From Alkalimarinus coralli (GTDB lineage: Bacteria > Pseudomonadota > Gammaproteobacteria > Pseudomonadales > Oleiphilaceae), in the NCBI RefSeq assembly GCF_023650515.1, contig NZ_CP096016.1, forward strand, positions 2,380,001 to 2,444,000: DNA of 64,000 bases. Direction: 5' to 3'. The notes below the pieces were generated by a model. That model did no database searches. It was not told the DNA's origin and saw only the letters and a list, made by a program, of their open reading frames with translations. Made by a program: the position numbers and the translations under genes. This document shows positions 8,978 to 19,506 of the stretch, one piece after another (the stretch's first letter is position 1; each line of letters begins with the position of its first letter).

Positions 8978-10972
8978 ATGAATTTCTTCGATCACCAGGC
9001 GATAGCACGCAAGAAATCACTACTTTTAGGCATTTTATTCTTAATAGCCGTGACCCTTATTGTTGGTATCACCAATCTCGCCTGCTACTATGCCTTGACG
9101 TTTGCTGAGGCCCAGCCGTTATCACTCCAACAGTGGTTCGTTAGCCGACCCAGCATCTATATTTCTGCCACTCTCACCGCCATTATTGTCTCGGGTAGCC
9201 TTTATCAATTTTTTAACTTGTCTAAAGGCGGCCAGGCAGTGGCAGAAATGGCCAGAGGGAGAAAAGTTGACACCGATTCATCAGACCTTCTTGAGCAAAA
9301 ATTTATAAATCTGGTTGAAGAGATGTCAATTGCTTCAGGCACTATGATGCCAGAGCTTTACATTATGGATCACGAGCATTCAATCAACGCATTTGTAGCA
9401 GGCTATGAGCCAACTGAATGTGTGCTGGTGGTGACAAAAGGAGCCCTTGAAAAGCTGTCACGAGATGAACTCCAGGGTGTTATCGGCCATGAGTTTAGCC
9501 ATATATTGAATGGTGATATGCGGATTAATATTCGTCTAATCGCCGTACTAGCCGGTATTCTTTTAATTGGTCAAATTGGCCAATTCTTAGTGAGCTCGGC
9601 ATTCAACCGTTCACACTCATACCGATCAGGAAGAAATCGGGGTGATGTGGCATTATTGGGTGTCGGCCTGGTTATGATCTGTATTGGATACACCGGCCTG
9701 TTTTTTGGCCGAATAATTAAAGCGGCCATCTCAAGGCAAAGAGAATTTTTGGCGGATGCCGCATCTGTCCAGTTCACCCGAAACCCCGAAGGTATTGCAG
9801 GTGCGCTGTATAAGATTTATGACGACCAGGACGGCTCAAGGCTCCGTTTTACGCACCATGCAGAAGATATTAATCACTTATGCTTTTCAGAGTCGGTCAA
9901 GATGCACCTGAGTGGACTTCTGGCCTCTCACCCTCCCCTTAAAGAACGTATAACGACCATTGGCGCATCGTATTTTGTACGGTTCAAAGCACGTGCTCAT
10001 AAAGCGAGAAAGCGCTCAGCGTCGTCTCCCGAAGAGCCAGTAGGCATTTACACGAATAGCCCGCAAGAAATTACTAATACAACCAATATTGCGCCGCATG
10101 TTAATTCACTAGCGAGCCAAATGGCGGCATCAACTAACACTCAAGCAGCGGCTCCCCATCAACCGATAGAGTACAGCATAGGCTCTGTCAGCCCTGCTCA
10201 TATTGATTACGCAGCATCGCTGCTGCAAAGCATACCCGCAAGAGTTAAGCAGCTGGCACACTCATCTAGTGGGGCACAAAGCTTAATCCTTTCACTGATG
10301 CTTAACGAAGCAAAGCTAGCGTTAGATAAAAACGCCTTTAGCCAGCTATCAACCAGCACTCAAGCGAATCTCAAGTCCAACACCTATAATGAGGTTGCCC
10401 TGTTACTTAAGGACATTACAGTTAATCAACGAACGCCCATTTTAGAGCTTGCCATTCCCTCGCTTAAAAAGCTCAGTACCGATCAAAGAAGCTGCTTTAT
10501 TGATGACCTGTCGACTATCGCCAACCTCGACGCAAAAATAACATTCTATGAATTTGCACTGATCACTTTAACCAAGCAGCAACTTAACCCCTCTTTTGGC
10601 CGCAAAGTGATCAGCCAATATCACTCCTTCAAGAGTGTTACAAACGAAGTTGCAATAATGCTCAAGTTATTTGCCATGGCGTCAACGCCAAACAAAACAG
10701 AGCAACAGTTGCACTTTAGGCGCGCTGTTCGAACATATTCCGACGATATTCGATGGGAAGACGACTTGCCTTGTTCTGTAAAGGGCGTCAGCCACGCGTT
10801 AAACAAACTTAGGCTGTTGTCTCCTTTGTTAAAGCGCCCCTTAATCGACTCATTTGTAGAGTGTGTAATGGAAGACAACGAAATCAAACCGCGAGAGTAC
10901 GAGCTGTTAAGACTTGTGGCCATTGTGCTAGATTGCCCCATCCCTCCATTGCTGGTTCCCACAAAGGCATAA
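8978..10972 (+). CDS. M48 family membrane zinc metalloprotease
   Basis: About 664 residues from the ATG at 8978 (a TTG at 8963 is possible). Two N-terminal membrane helices are followed by the M48 catalytic domain with HEFSH (171-175) and the third-ligand segment REFLADAASVQF, plus a further pair of membrane helices between them. After the protease domain comes an unusual cytoplasmic helical extension of roughly 300 residues, so the protein is over twice the length of HtpX (about 290). The N-terminal half is HtpX/YcaL-like; the C-terminal part I do not recognise. It lies directly after lemA and is probably co-transcribed with it. Likely role: membrane protein turnover. Confidence 0.88.
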   Translation: MNFFDHQAIARKKSLLLGILFLIAVTLIVGITNLACYYALTFAEAQPLSLQQWFVSRPSIYISATLTAIIVSGSLYQFFNLSKGGQAVAEMARGRKVDTDSSDLLEQKFINLVEEMSIASGTMMPELYIMDHEHSINAFVAGYEPTECVLVVTKGALEKLSRDELQGVIGHEFSHILNGDMRINIRLIAVLAGILLIGQIGQFLVSSAFNRSHSYRSGRNRGDVALLGVGLVMICIGYTGLFFGRIIKAAISRQREFLADAASVQFTRNPEGIAGALYKIYDDQDGSRLRFTHHAEDINHLCFSESVKMHLSGLLASHPPLKERITTIGASYFVRFKARAHKARKRSASSPEEPVGIYTNSPQEITNTTNIAPHVNSLASQMAASTNTQAAAPHQPIEYSIGSVSPAHIDYAASLLQSIPARVKQLAHSSSGAQSLILSLMLNEAKLALDKNAFSQLSTSTQANLKSNTYNEVALLLKDITVNQRTPILELAIPSLKKLSTDQRSCFIDDLSTIANLDAKITFYEFALITLTKQQLNPSFGRKVISQYHSFKSVTNEVAIMLKLFAMASTPNKTEQQLHFRRAVRTYSDDIRWEDDLPCSVKGVSHALNKLRLLSPLLKRPLIDSFVECVMEDNEIKPREYELLRLVAIVLDCPIPPLLVPTKA

Positions 10973-11024
10973 TCGCCTAATCAAACTTAACCGTACACGT
11001 CCTTATTTCAAGCAGGCCTAAACG

Positions 11025-11059
11025 CAAAAAGCCAGGTACTTTAGAAAAGTATCTGGCTT
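11025..11059 (-). terminator. Terminator downstream of gspD
   Basis: A 13-bp stem (AAGCCAGGTACTT with AAGTATCTGGCTT, one G-U pair) and 5-base loop. On the minus strand it is followed by T5, so it terminates the gspNCD transcript about 75 bp after the gspD stop. Confidence 0.8.
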
Positions 11060-11134
11060 CCGGTAAGCTAATTCTGTTCTGCTCTATGTATTAGCCTAAT
11101 GTTTAAGCGGTAATGGCAGCGAAGCAGTGTATTT

Positions 11135-13123
11135 CTACTCCTCGCTCTCAGGCTGCTCTTCATCAACCGTGTCATTCAGTCGATTACCATCAAATAACGA
11201 CTCAACGGCAGGCCTTGGAATAATCTCGCCCTGCGGCCGCTCTCTAATCCGACCACGATCCTTTTTAATACCTAAATTGAGTTCCCAAAGCGCGTCAAAC
11301 TTCTCTTCAGTAATCTCTTTAGTTCTTAACTTATCTCTTAAAATGCTGGGCCGTAGAAAGATCAATAAGTTCCTTTTTTCCCGTTTGTTTTCCGTACTTC
11401 TAAACAGTGCACCAAGCCACGGTATATCGCCTAGAAATGGAACCTTACTGACCTTAACCCTGTAGTCTTCGGTAATTAGCCCACCTAATACAATCGTCTC
11501 TCCATCGTCTGCCAGGACATTGGTTTTTATTTCTCTCTTTTGAGTCACAATATCAGAGGCAACTTCCACACTGTCTGCAATGGAAGAGATCTCCTGGGTA
11601 ATTTCCAGCCTGACCAAGTCCCCTTCGCTAATACTCGGCGTCACGACCAATTTGACACCAATATCTTCGCGGGTAATGGTGGTAAATGGGTTAGACGTCC
11701 CGTCACCTGCGGTAGTGGACTCACCCGTTTTGATAGGAATATTCTGGCCCACGATAATCGAAGACTCTTGGTTATCCATAGTGATTATTTTAGGTGTCGA
11801 TAGCAGGTTAGCATCGGTGTTTGAGTCAAGTGCCTGAATCAATGCCCCCCAACTGGTTCCGTTGTTTTCCTGGCCTATACCCAATGTCAGGCCGCCTTGG
11901 GCGACACCACTAATGGCTGTAGGGTCATCTGCAGCAATCGCGCTTAGCACACTTGAGGCGCTCAAGCCGACCTCACCAAAATTAGTTAATGCTCCTGGAA
12001 CTGTCCCCCCCGCATCATAAAGCGCCCACTGTACGCCTAACCCTTTTGTATTTTCATCACCAATTTCAACAATCGCAGCCTCAATCAACACTTGGGCACG
12101 TCGAACATCCAGCTGACGAATAATCTCTTCTGTTTCCTGCAATACAGACGGTTCAGCACGTATCACCAGCGCATTGATACCTTCATCCGCATAAACAGTC
12201 GCTGAGGTACTGCTGCTCTTTTTCTTTCCCTGATCTTTGGTTTCTGAACTGATATCCCCCATCAAGCCTTTCAGCAATTCGGCCATCTCTTTTGCATCTG
12301 CATGCTTCAACCGAACAACTTTGGTTGTTCCAGAGGTAGCCGCTGGTTGATCGAGCTTTGTGATAAGCTTTTTAATTTTTTCACGAAAGTTTTCATCGCC
12401 TTTAATGATCAAGCGATTGCTTCTCTCATCTGCAACAACACTGAACTTCTTCGTCGATGCCTTAGCACCCGCCTTACCCAACTCGGATGGTGCCAACTCC
12501 TCCAGGAGCTTTACCATATCACCAACCCATGCCTCATCCAGCTGAACCACTTCTAGCTCATACTTCGATGGGCTGTCTAGCTCATCAATTATCTGGCTAA
12601 TTCGTTTAATATTAGAAATATGATCACTAATAATCAGCGCATTTGCCGCCGCGACCCCTGCTAAGTGGCCATATTTGGCGACCATTGGGCGAAGAATTGG
12701 AACAAGTTCTAACGCATTTGCATTTTTAACCTGAATAACACGGGTGACTAGCTGCTCTGAAGGCACTCTTTTAAGCAACCTAAGATTAGTTGCTTTCTGC
12801 TTTGCCTCATTTTGTTGAACGATCTTGATAACGCCTGCGGATGGGATAGCTGAGAAGCCATGAACCTGAAGTACCGAGAGGAACATTTCGTAGACCGCAT
12901 CGCGATCCATTGGTGCATTAGATATTACGGTTACTTTACCTTTAACCCTGGGGTCAATAACAAAACTGTACCCGGTAATGTCAGAAATCTGAGTTACAAA
13001 TGCTCGAATGTCAGCATCTTTTAGATTCACTTTCCACGTCTGCTCTTCAGACCATGTCGGCTGAGAGAACATAAACAAAAAGCTCAGAATAATTGCACTA
13101 CTAACTGAAATAAACCGCTTCAT
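11135..13123 (-). CDS. gspD: Type II secretion system secretin GspD
   Basis: The outer-membrane secretin of the type II secretion system, about 662 residues from the ATG at 13123 (a GTG at 13141 is possible). Signal peptide (residues 1-25), N0 domain (NLKDADIRAFVTQISDITG), three N1-N3 repeats, and the C-terminal secretin domain with VPFLGDIPWLGALFRS and TNVLADDGETIVLGGLI. The last 40 residues form an acidic tail. It is the last gene of gspN-gspC-gspD. The inner-membrane and pseudopilin genes (gspE-M) are not here and must be elsewhere. Confidence 0.96.
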   Translation of the reverse strand: MKRFISVSSAIILSFLFMFSQPTWSEEQTWKVNLKDADIRAFVTQISDITGYSFVIDPRVKGKVTVISNAPMDRDAVYEMFLSVLQVHGFSAIPSAGVIKIVQQNEAKQKATNLRLLKRVPSEQLVTRVIQVKNANALELVPILRPMVAKYGHLAGVAAANALIISDHISNIKRISQIIDELDSPSKYELEVVQLDEAWVGDMVKLLEELAPSELGKAGAKASTKKFSVVADERSNRLIIKGDENFREKIKKLITKLDQPAATSGTTKVVRLKHADAKEMAELLKGLMGDISSETKDQGKKKSSSTSATVYADEGINALVIRAEPSVLQETEEIIRQLDVRRAQVLIEAAIVEIGDENTKGLGVQWALYDAGGTVPGALTNFGEVGLSASSVLSAIAADDPTAISGVAQGGLTLGIGQENNGTSWGALIQALDSNTDANLLSTPKIITMDNQESSIIVGQNIPIKTGESTTAGDGTSNPFTTITREDIGVKLVVTPSISEGDLVRLEITQEISSIADSVEVASDIVTQKREIKTNVLADDGETIVLGGLITEDYRVKVSKVPFLGDIPWLGALFRSTENKREKRNLLIFLRPSILRDKLRTKEITEEKFDALWELNLGIKKDRGRIRERPQGEIIPRPAVESLFDGNRLNDTVDEEQPESEE

Positions 13124-13185
13124 CGAAAACTGTATTCCCACGTTTCTAAATATTTTGGTTGTTTTATTATTGCTTGTAACTTGTT

Positions 13186-14052
13186 CTAGCGTAATGGGTA
13201 GTTTATGTAGAAACTGGTTCCATCTCGCTCAACCTCGACTTCCAGGCTACCTTCTTGATACAACTGTTTAAGCAATGCTTTATCTTTATTAATATCACCC
13301 AGTGGATTTCCATTTACTGAACGCACCACATCACCAGGTTTTAAGTTCATCCCGGCTAACATTGGGTTATTGCCATCATAAACATAACCTGAAGCAGAAC
13401 CCTCTTTGACAGGCCGCAATCCCACCGAGGCTAAAGCCGTCGCGGGGCTTTCAGCTAACCTTTTTTCTGCTACATCAACAAACTGTTCAGGAGATGATAT
13501 CTGTTTTCTATTAAAGCTAGGTTTAACCTTAGCAATTCCACCTTTCTTGGTATCTTCAAAGCTAAGGGTCTCAAGTCTTCCATTGCGTTTTAACAGTACT
13601 CGATCACTATAAACAGCCACAAGTTCAGCGTTTCCTGGCAGTTTATCTCCAATCTTAAAGTACTCTCCCTTTTTTCCTCTCTCAGCAACTATAGCACTAG
13701 ATTCTTCCTCGCGCTCAGCTGTAAAGACACCTTTTAACTGAAGCTGCAACTTGGTTTTAGGTGCTTCAACGTTTTTCATCAACTGCTGAGTCGGCCGTGA
13801 AGAGTCCTCTTTCCCAAATAAACTCTGTGTTAACAGTATAGAGCTGTCTACCGTGCTGCGTGAAGAGGGTGCTCGATTATCACTCACCCAACTTGTCGCG
13901 CCTACCAGTGCCTGATCTTCCGTTAATACATTCCATGTGAGTTCTGCCAGCAGCTTGGAGCAATAAATCACAAAGCACAACAGCAAGATAACAAGCATCC
14001 ATTGTGGAAGCTTGTCTTGTGACGTTAATTTGCTGTATTTCTCTGTTGCCAC
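13186..14052 (-). CDS. gspC: Type II secretion system protein GspC
   Basis: A 288-residue inner-membrane protein linking the inner-membrane platform to the secretin. N-terminal cytoplasmic tail, one membrane helix (about 17-38), a homology region around 95-165 (LQLQLKGVFTAEREEESSAI, then GDKLPGNAELVAVYSDRVLL), and a C-terminal PDZ domain (about 205-285, LKPGDVVRSVNGNPLGD). The start is GTG at 14052. It is followed 44 bp later by gspD, the usual partner. Confidence 0.93.
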   Translation of the reverse strand: MATEKYSKLTSQDKLPQWMLVILLLCFVIYCSKLLAELTWNVLTEDQALVGATSWVSDNRAPSSRSTVDSSILLTQSLFGKEDSSRPTQQLMKNVEAPKTKLQLQLKGVFTAEREEESSAIVAERGKKGEYFKIGDKLPGNAELVAVYSDRVLLKRNGRLETLSFEDTKKGGIAKVKPSFNRKQISSPEQFVDVAEKRLAESPATALASVGLRPVKEGSASGYVYDGNNPMLAGMNLKPGDVVRSVNGNPLGDINKDKALLKQLYQEGSLEVEVERDGTSFYINYPLR

Positions 14053-14217
14053 GTTCTAGCGCTCACTCTTTCTGTTCTTTAATGGCTTATCCGAATAGCG
14101 ATGTTTTCAAATAGCTATGTTTTTAAATAACTCATTTAGCTAACTGCGGATTACTATTTCATCGCTGGCCCGTTCTTCAACCTGTAATCGCTCGTTTCAC
14201 AGCGACGGAGGATCGTA

Positions 14218-14967
14218 CTACATAATCCTTCTTTTGGCTTTGAATACAACATCATTTTCTGACGAGTTTTTTGGCCATGGTTCATTAGCTAAATCGAGCA
14301 GCCTCCGCTTAACCCTGAGTGTCGCCGTACCTGTTCGATCCAATTGTGCTTCAATTGCATTCACAGAAGATTCAGTGTCGCTAATGTGCATGAGTGCGAT
14401 ATCGCCTTTTTGGCTTATTTTGCCAATAAATGGCGGAAATTGACTACCATGCATCTCTCTTCCTGCCGGATACTCTACTCTTCCACCACTCCAATCAAAC
14501 TGCCCAGTCGCTGATGTCACAGCGCGGTCAAAATACCCCAGTTCCAAACTACTAATAGTTAGATCGCCGTTAAGTGTGACTCGTTGTCTCTTAAACAGCG
14601 TATTTAGAGCCTGGAGATTAATTTTTCCTTTGGTGCCACTAAGTTCCACACCATTCGAAAATACACTGATGTCCGTATTGAGTGTGCCTGCAGAGCTTTT
14701 TACTGCAAGCTGAATCGGTAGCTGGCCGGCAAAAAGCCCAGTTAACGATATATCCCAATCCAATACTCCTTCTATCCCCTTTGAAGAAACATACGCTTCG
14801 CCATCCCAAACTGTGCCAGAGAGCCCTTTGACATTAATTTGTAGAGGTTTCAAAGGTAATTGAGGCGATAGATATTTCCATACAAAACTGGCAGGAAGAG
14901 TTGCAATCAAAAAGGAGATATAAGAGATCACCCCCACCAGTAAAAATAACAATATTTTCTTAAACAC
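14218..14967 (-). CDS. gspN: Type II secretion system protein GspN
   Basis: A 249-residue protein of the GspN family: one N-terminal membrane helix or signal anchor (residues 4-24), then a beta-rich periplasmic domain with the family-like segments VKGLSGTVWDGEA and LDWDISLTGLFAG. GspN is an accessory component in a subset of type II systems. The start is GTG at 14967. It heads the gspN-gspC-gspD group, with 165 bp separating it from gspC, so a second promoter before gspC is possible. Confidence 0.88.
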   Translation of the reverse strand: MFKKILLFLLVGVISYISFLIATLPASFVWKYLSPQLPLKPLQINVKGLSGTVWDGEAYVSSKGIEGVLDWDISLTGLFAGQLPIQLAVKSSAGTLNTDISVFSNGVELSGTKGKINLQALNTLFKRQRVTLNGDLTISSLELGYFDRAVTSATGQFDWSGGRVEYPAGREMHGSQFPPFIGKISQKGDIALMHISDTESSVNAIEAQLDRTGTATLRVKRRLLDLANEPWPKNSSENDVVFKAKRRIM

Positions 14968-15120
14968 TTGATCAGTTTCTTCTTCAGTGCCCCAAAGCGA
15001 GCGTCTAACTTCAATAAATTACAGCCTAATTCTAACGTTAAATCCAGCTTTTATCAGATATTTATACCTAAAAGTAGAACTTTCTCATTTTTGCTACATT
15101 ATGGGCGGGATGCCGTAACG

Positions 15121-15152
15121 AAAAAAGCCCCTTTACATTTAAAGGGGCTTTT
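15121..15152 (-). terminator. Terminator of groES-groEL
   Basis: Perfect 13-bp stem AAAAGCCCCTTTA/TAAAGGGGCTTTT with a 4-base loop, followed by T6 on the minus strand. It separates groEL from gspN. Confidence 0.92.
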
Positions 15153-15215
15153 AAAAAGAGCGACTGACAAACGCAGGCTAAGTGCGTTTATCAGATCAAG
15201 CGGTAAGGGGATGAA

Positions 15216-16874
<1,659 letters not shown>

Positions 16875-16933
16875 TTATCCTTCCTATTAACCTTTGATAT
16901 ATAACCTGTTAAAAGCTCAAAAACCCGGACTTA

Positions 16934-17224
16934 TTAGTCTTCAAGTACGCCAAAGATTTCACTTTCACTCATGATTAACAGCTCTTCGCCATCAACCTTA
17001 ACGGTGTTACCTGAATACTGACCAAATACAACGGTATCGCCTTCTTTAAGGGCTAATGGACGAACGTCGCCATTATCCATAATGCGTCCAGTGCCTACAG
17101 CAACAACTTCACCTTGAGATGGTTTTTCAGCTGCACTTCCAGGAAGTACGATGCCGCTTGCGGTCGTAGTTTCTTCATCTTTGCGACGTACAACTACACG
17201 ATCATGTAACGGGCGGATCTTCAT
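16934..17224 (-). CDS. groS: Co-chaperonin GroES
   Basis: The 10-kDa lid of the chaperonin, 96 residues, full length. The N-terminal signature [18 protein letters not shown], the mobile loop ([18 protein letters not shown]) and [20 protein letters not shown] are all present. It is the first gene of the groESL operon, about 145 bp downstream of a sigma32-like promoter. Confidence 0.99.
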   Translation of the reverse strand: MKIRPLHDRVVVRRKDEETTTASGIVLPGSAAEKPSQGEVVAVGTGRIMDNGDVRPLALKEGDTVVFGQYSGNTVKVDGEELLIMSESEIFGVLED

Positions 17225-17368
17225 TTCACAGATTCTCCAAAATTAGGTTATTAATCCGAAAAAAATCAATATTAACTAATCAACGATTAACGTTAACAAG
17301 TCACCAAAAGCACTGACTGATCAGGCCACGGTTAGCAAGTTAACGTCAGTTGAACAGTGGTGGCTCTA

Positions 17369-17396
17369 TAAATGGGGTTGCTTAAATTCATTTCAA
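17369..17396 (-). promoter_or_regulatory. Sigma32-type heat-shock promoter for groESL
   Basis: On the minus strand TTGAAA (17396-17391) is followed after exactly 13 bases by CCCCATTTA (17377-17369). This matches the known sigma32 consensus (CTTGAAA, 13-15 bases, CCCCATnT). No CIRCE inverted repeat was found near it, so control appears to be by sigma32 rather than HrcA. Confidence 0.85.
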
Positions 17397-17416
17397 TAGA
17401 GAAAGGTAAAAAATAA

Positions 17417-17953
17417 TTATTTTTTTTCTATCTGCTCTGAGTGCGAGCCATGCTGCGAAGGCTCGTCCTGGCCTTCCCCTTTAACAAACTCCCCTTCAAT
17501 AATAACGCCATCCTGATCTTGATAGGTTCTATATGTGCTTCGTGTTTGAGTAAAAGGGCCACCTGCTGAGGTATAAGTCTGTGAAAACTGCTGGCTTCCC
17601 GCTACCACCATTTTTTTCATCAACTGATTAATCATTATGCCTCTGATACCCGGCATCAAAAGCGAGAACCCAATCGCATCGGTAACAAACCCTGGCGTGA
17701 GTAATAGAGCACCACCAACAGCCAACATAAAGCCTTCTGCCACTTCTTTAGCGGGAATTTCACCGGCATTCATTTTCTGATTAGCACGCATCAAGGTGCT
17801 AAGCCCTTGGCGTTTCAACATTGATGCGCCAATAACCGCTGTTAAGACAACAAACGATATGGTTGGCCAAACCCCGATCAAGGACCCCACCTTTATCAGT
17901 ACAGTCATTTCGACAATGGGCATGACGATAAAGAGAATAAATAAAATTTTCAT
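17417..17953 (-). CDS. fxsA: FxsA family membrane protein
   Basis: About 178 residues from the ATG at 17953 (12 residues shorter than the longest frame). FxsA-family features: hydrophobic N-terminus (KILFILFIVMPIVEMTVLIKVG), two or three further membrane segments, GGALLLTPGFVTDAIGFSLLMP, and a polar C-terminal tail. In E. coli FxsA (SuppF) can relieve phage T7 exclusion by F plasmids; its native function is unknown. Its position directly upstream of groESL is common in gammaproteobacteria. The groESL promoter lies just downstream of its stop. Confidence 0.93.
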   Translation of the reverse strand: MKILFILFIVMPIVEMTVLIKVGSLIGVWPTISFVVLTAVIGASMLKRQGLSTLMRANQKMNAGEIPAKEVAEGFMLAVGGALLLTPGFVTDAIGFSLLMPGIRGIMINQLMKKMVVAGSQQFSQTYTSAGGPFTQTRSTYRTYQDQDGVIIEGEFVKGEGQDEPSQHGSHSEQIEKK

Positions 17954-18110
17954 AGTAATCCTAGCGTTAGATAAAGTGGAAGCCCACAAACAAGAGGCAA
18001 GGCAAACCCCTCAGTATGCTCTATAGTTTAAAGCAGCCTGATTGTATGGCCAGATGTGGAGATTACTGACATAATACCGCGCCGTGCGTGACGTTCACAA
18101 ACATCATTTT

Positions 18111-18250
18111 GAGGCCTTTGTACGGTGTTATGAGCGAAACAAAGACAAGGCAAAAAGTGACGAAAAAGCGCAGTTTATATTAAATAAATGAGCATTTTGA
18201 GTCATTTTTTAACGAAGAATTTGTAAGCGCAGTAGCCGTGCATAGGTCTC
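18111..18250. repeat. MITE-like intergenic repeat, copy 1
   Basis: A 140-bp element in the 340-bp gap between fxsA and the SDR gene. It is bounded by imperfect 15-bp inverted ends, GAGGCCTTTGTACGG on the left and CCGTGCATAGGTCTC on the right. It contains TATGAGCGAAACAA near the left end and TTTGTAAGCGCAGTAG near the right end, both shared with copies near 21.8 kb and (right part only) 48.6 kb. No coding potential. The rest of the gap shows only AT-rich promoter-like sequence before the SDR gene. Confidence 0.75.
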
Positions 18251-18293
18251 ATTATATTTTCAATCCATATATCTCTATATATTAAGGCCAAAT

Positions 18294-19055
18294 ATGAAAC
18301 TTCAAGATTCTGTTGTAGCAATTACCGGTGGCGGGCAAGGGTTAGGTCGCGCAATGGCTGTCTATTTAGCCAGCAAAGGCGTTAAGCTTGCACTTATCGA
18401 TCTAAATCAGGACAGACTTGATGAGGCCGTTGCACTCTGTGAAAAGGCAGGCAGCGAGGCCAAATCCTATTTATGCAATGTCGCCAAAGAAGATGACGTT
18501 ATCTCAACCTTCGACGCTATCTCTCGTGATTTTGGCCAGCTCAATGGACTGGTTAATAATGCTGGAATCCTGCGGGATGGTTTGCTAATCAAAGCCAAAG
18601 ATGGCGAAATTGTAAAGCGCATGTCGATTGAACAGTGGCAATCCGTTATCGATGTCAACCTTACTGGCGTATTTCTATGTGGTAGAGAAGCCGCGACCCA
18701 AATGATTCAGAATAACAACCAAGGCTGCATCATCAATATTTCCAGCATTTCACAGGCAGGAAATATGGGACAAACCAACTACTCTGCTGCTAAAGCCGGT
18801 GTTTCGGCGATGAGCGTAACATGGGCAAAAGAACTTGCCCGTTATGGCATTCGTTCAATGGCCGTTGCTCCTGGTTTCATCGCTACCGAAATGACCGCGT
18901 CAATGAAACCAGAAGCGTTGGAAATGATGGCAAGCCAGATTCCATTGCGTCGCATGGGTGAGCCAGATGAAATAGCGCAAACCATCGCGTATATTCTCGA
19001 AAATGATTACCTCTCCGGCCGGGTTATCGAAGTCGATGGTGGGTTGAGAGTTTAG
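18294..19055 (+). CDS. SDR family oxidoreductase (FabG-like)
   Basis: A 253-residue short-chain dehydrogenase/reductase, probably NAD(P)-dependent. It shows the classical cofactor motif TGGGQGLG (11-18), NNAG (88-91), the catalytic Ser150/151 region, Tyr163 and Lys167 (YSAAK), and the C-terminal VDGGLRV. The sequence is close to 3-oxoacyl-ACP reductases (FabG), but there is no fatty-acid-synthesis gene next to it, so the substrate is unknown. A TAAGG ribosome-binding site precedes the ATG. A hairpin follows the stop. Confidence 0.92.
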   Translation: MKLQDSVVAITGGGQGLGRAMAVYLASKGVKLALIDLNQDRLDEAVALCEKAGSEAKSYLCNVAKEDDVISTFDAISRDFGQLNGLVNNAGILRDGLLIKAKDGEIVKRMSIEQWQSVIDVNLTGVFLCGREAATQMIQNNNQGCIINISSISQAGNMGQTNYSAAKAGVSAMSVTWAKELARYGIRSMAVAPGFIATEMTASMKPEALEMMASQIPLRRMGEPDEIAQTIAYILENDYLSGRVIEVDGGLRV

Positions 19056-19072
19056 TCTATAAAGCAAAAGAG

Positions 19073-19097
19073 GCCGCTTCATTCTTGAAGCGGCTTC
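19073..19097 (+). terminator. Hairpin after SDR gene
   Basis: Perfect 9-bp stem GCCGCTTCA/TGAAGCGGC with loop TTCT, just after the SDR stop. The T-run is weak (TTCATT), so termination is likely but not certain. Confidence 0.6.
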
Positions 19098-19109
19098 ATT
19101 GGTAACCTC

Positions 19110-19439
19110 ATGAAGCCTATGAGTGATTTCATGGCAAATAGCGACGCGACACAATCTATTTTGACTGTCATCAGTCAAATCCCTTACGGTTCAGTCACCA
19201 GTTATGGTGACGTAGCAAAAAGAGCGGGCCTTCCCGGTTACGCCCGCCATGTAGGTTATGTCCTGCGCAACCTTTCAGAAAACACAACTATCCCCTGGCA
19301 CCGGGTTCTTAATGCCAAAGGCCTGATTTCGTTTCCGGCAAACTCAGATAAATATAATGAACAAAGATCAAGGTTAGAGTCTGAAGGCGTTTCATTTTCC
19401 GCAACAGGCAAGGTCAGTCTATCTGCCCACCCGTGGTGA
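19110..19439 (+). CDS. Alkyltransferase-like (ATL) DNA-binding protein
   Basis: A 109-residue protein with the C-terminal DNA-binding domain of O6-methylguanine-DNA methyltransferases. The catalytic PCHR is replaced by PWHR (residues 62-65, Trp63 for Cys). It cannot accept the alkyl group. ATL proteins bind O6-alkylguanine and are known to hand such lesions to nucleotide excision repair. Helix-turn-helix residues SVTSYGDVAKRAGLPGYARHVGYVL are conserved in pattern. It sits between the SDR and the AmpG-like transporter; no operon partner for repair is visible. Confidence 0.92.
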   Translation: MKPMSDFMANSDATQSILTVISQIPYGSVTSYGDVAKRAGLPGYARHVGYVLRNLSENTTIPWHRVLNAKGLISFPANSDKYNEQRSRLESEGVSFSATGKVSLSAHPW

Positions 19440-19506
19440 AGACAATCGCAAAGCCTGGTAAAAGTGGTTATGATAGCGGCACTTTTTCGTGTGCGAACAA
19501 AACTTT

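Noticed and set aside
16900-17416. CIRCE/HrcA control of groESL
   Set aside because: The TTAGCACTC-N9-GAGTGCTAA inverted repeat was not found; a sigma32-type promoter is present instead.
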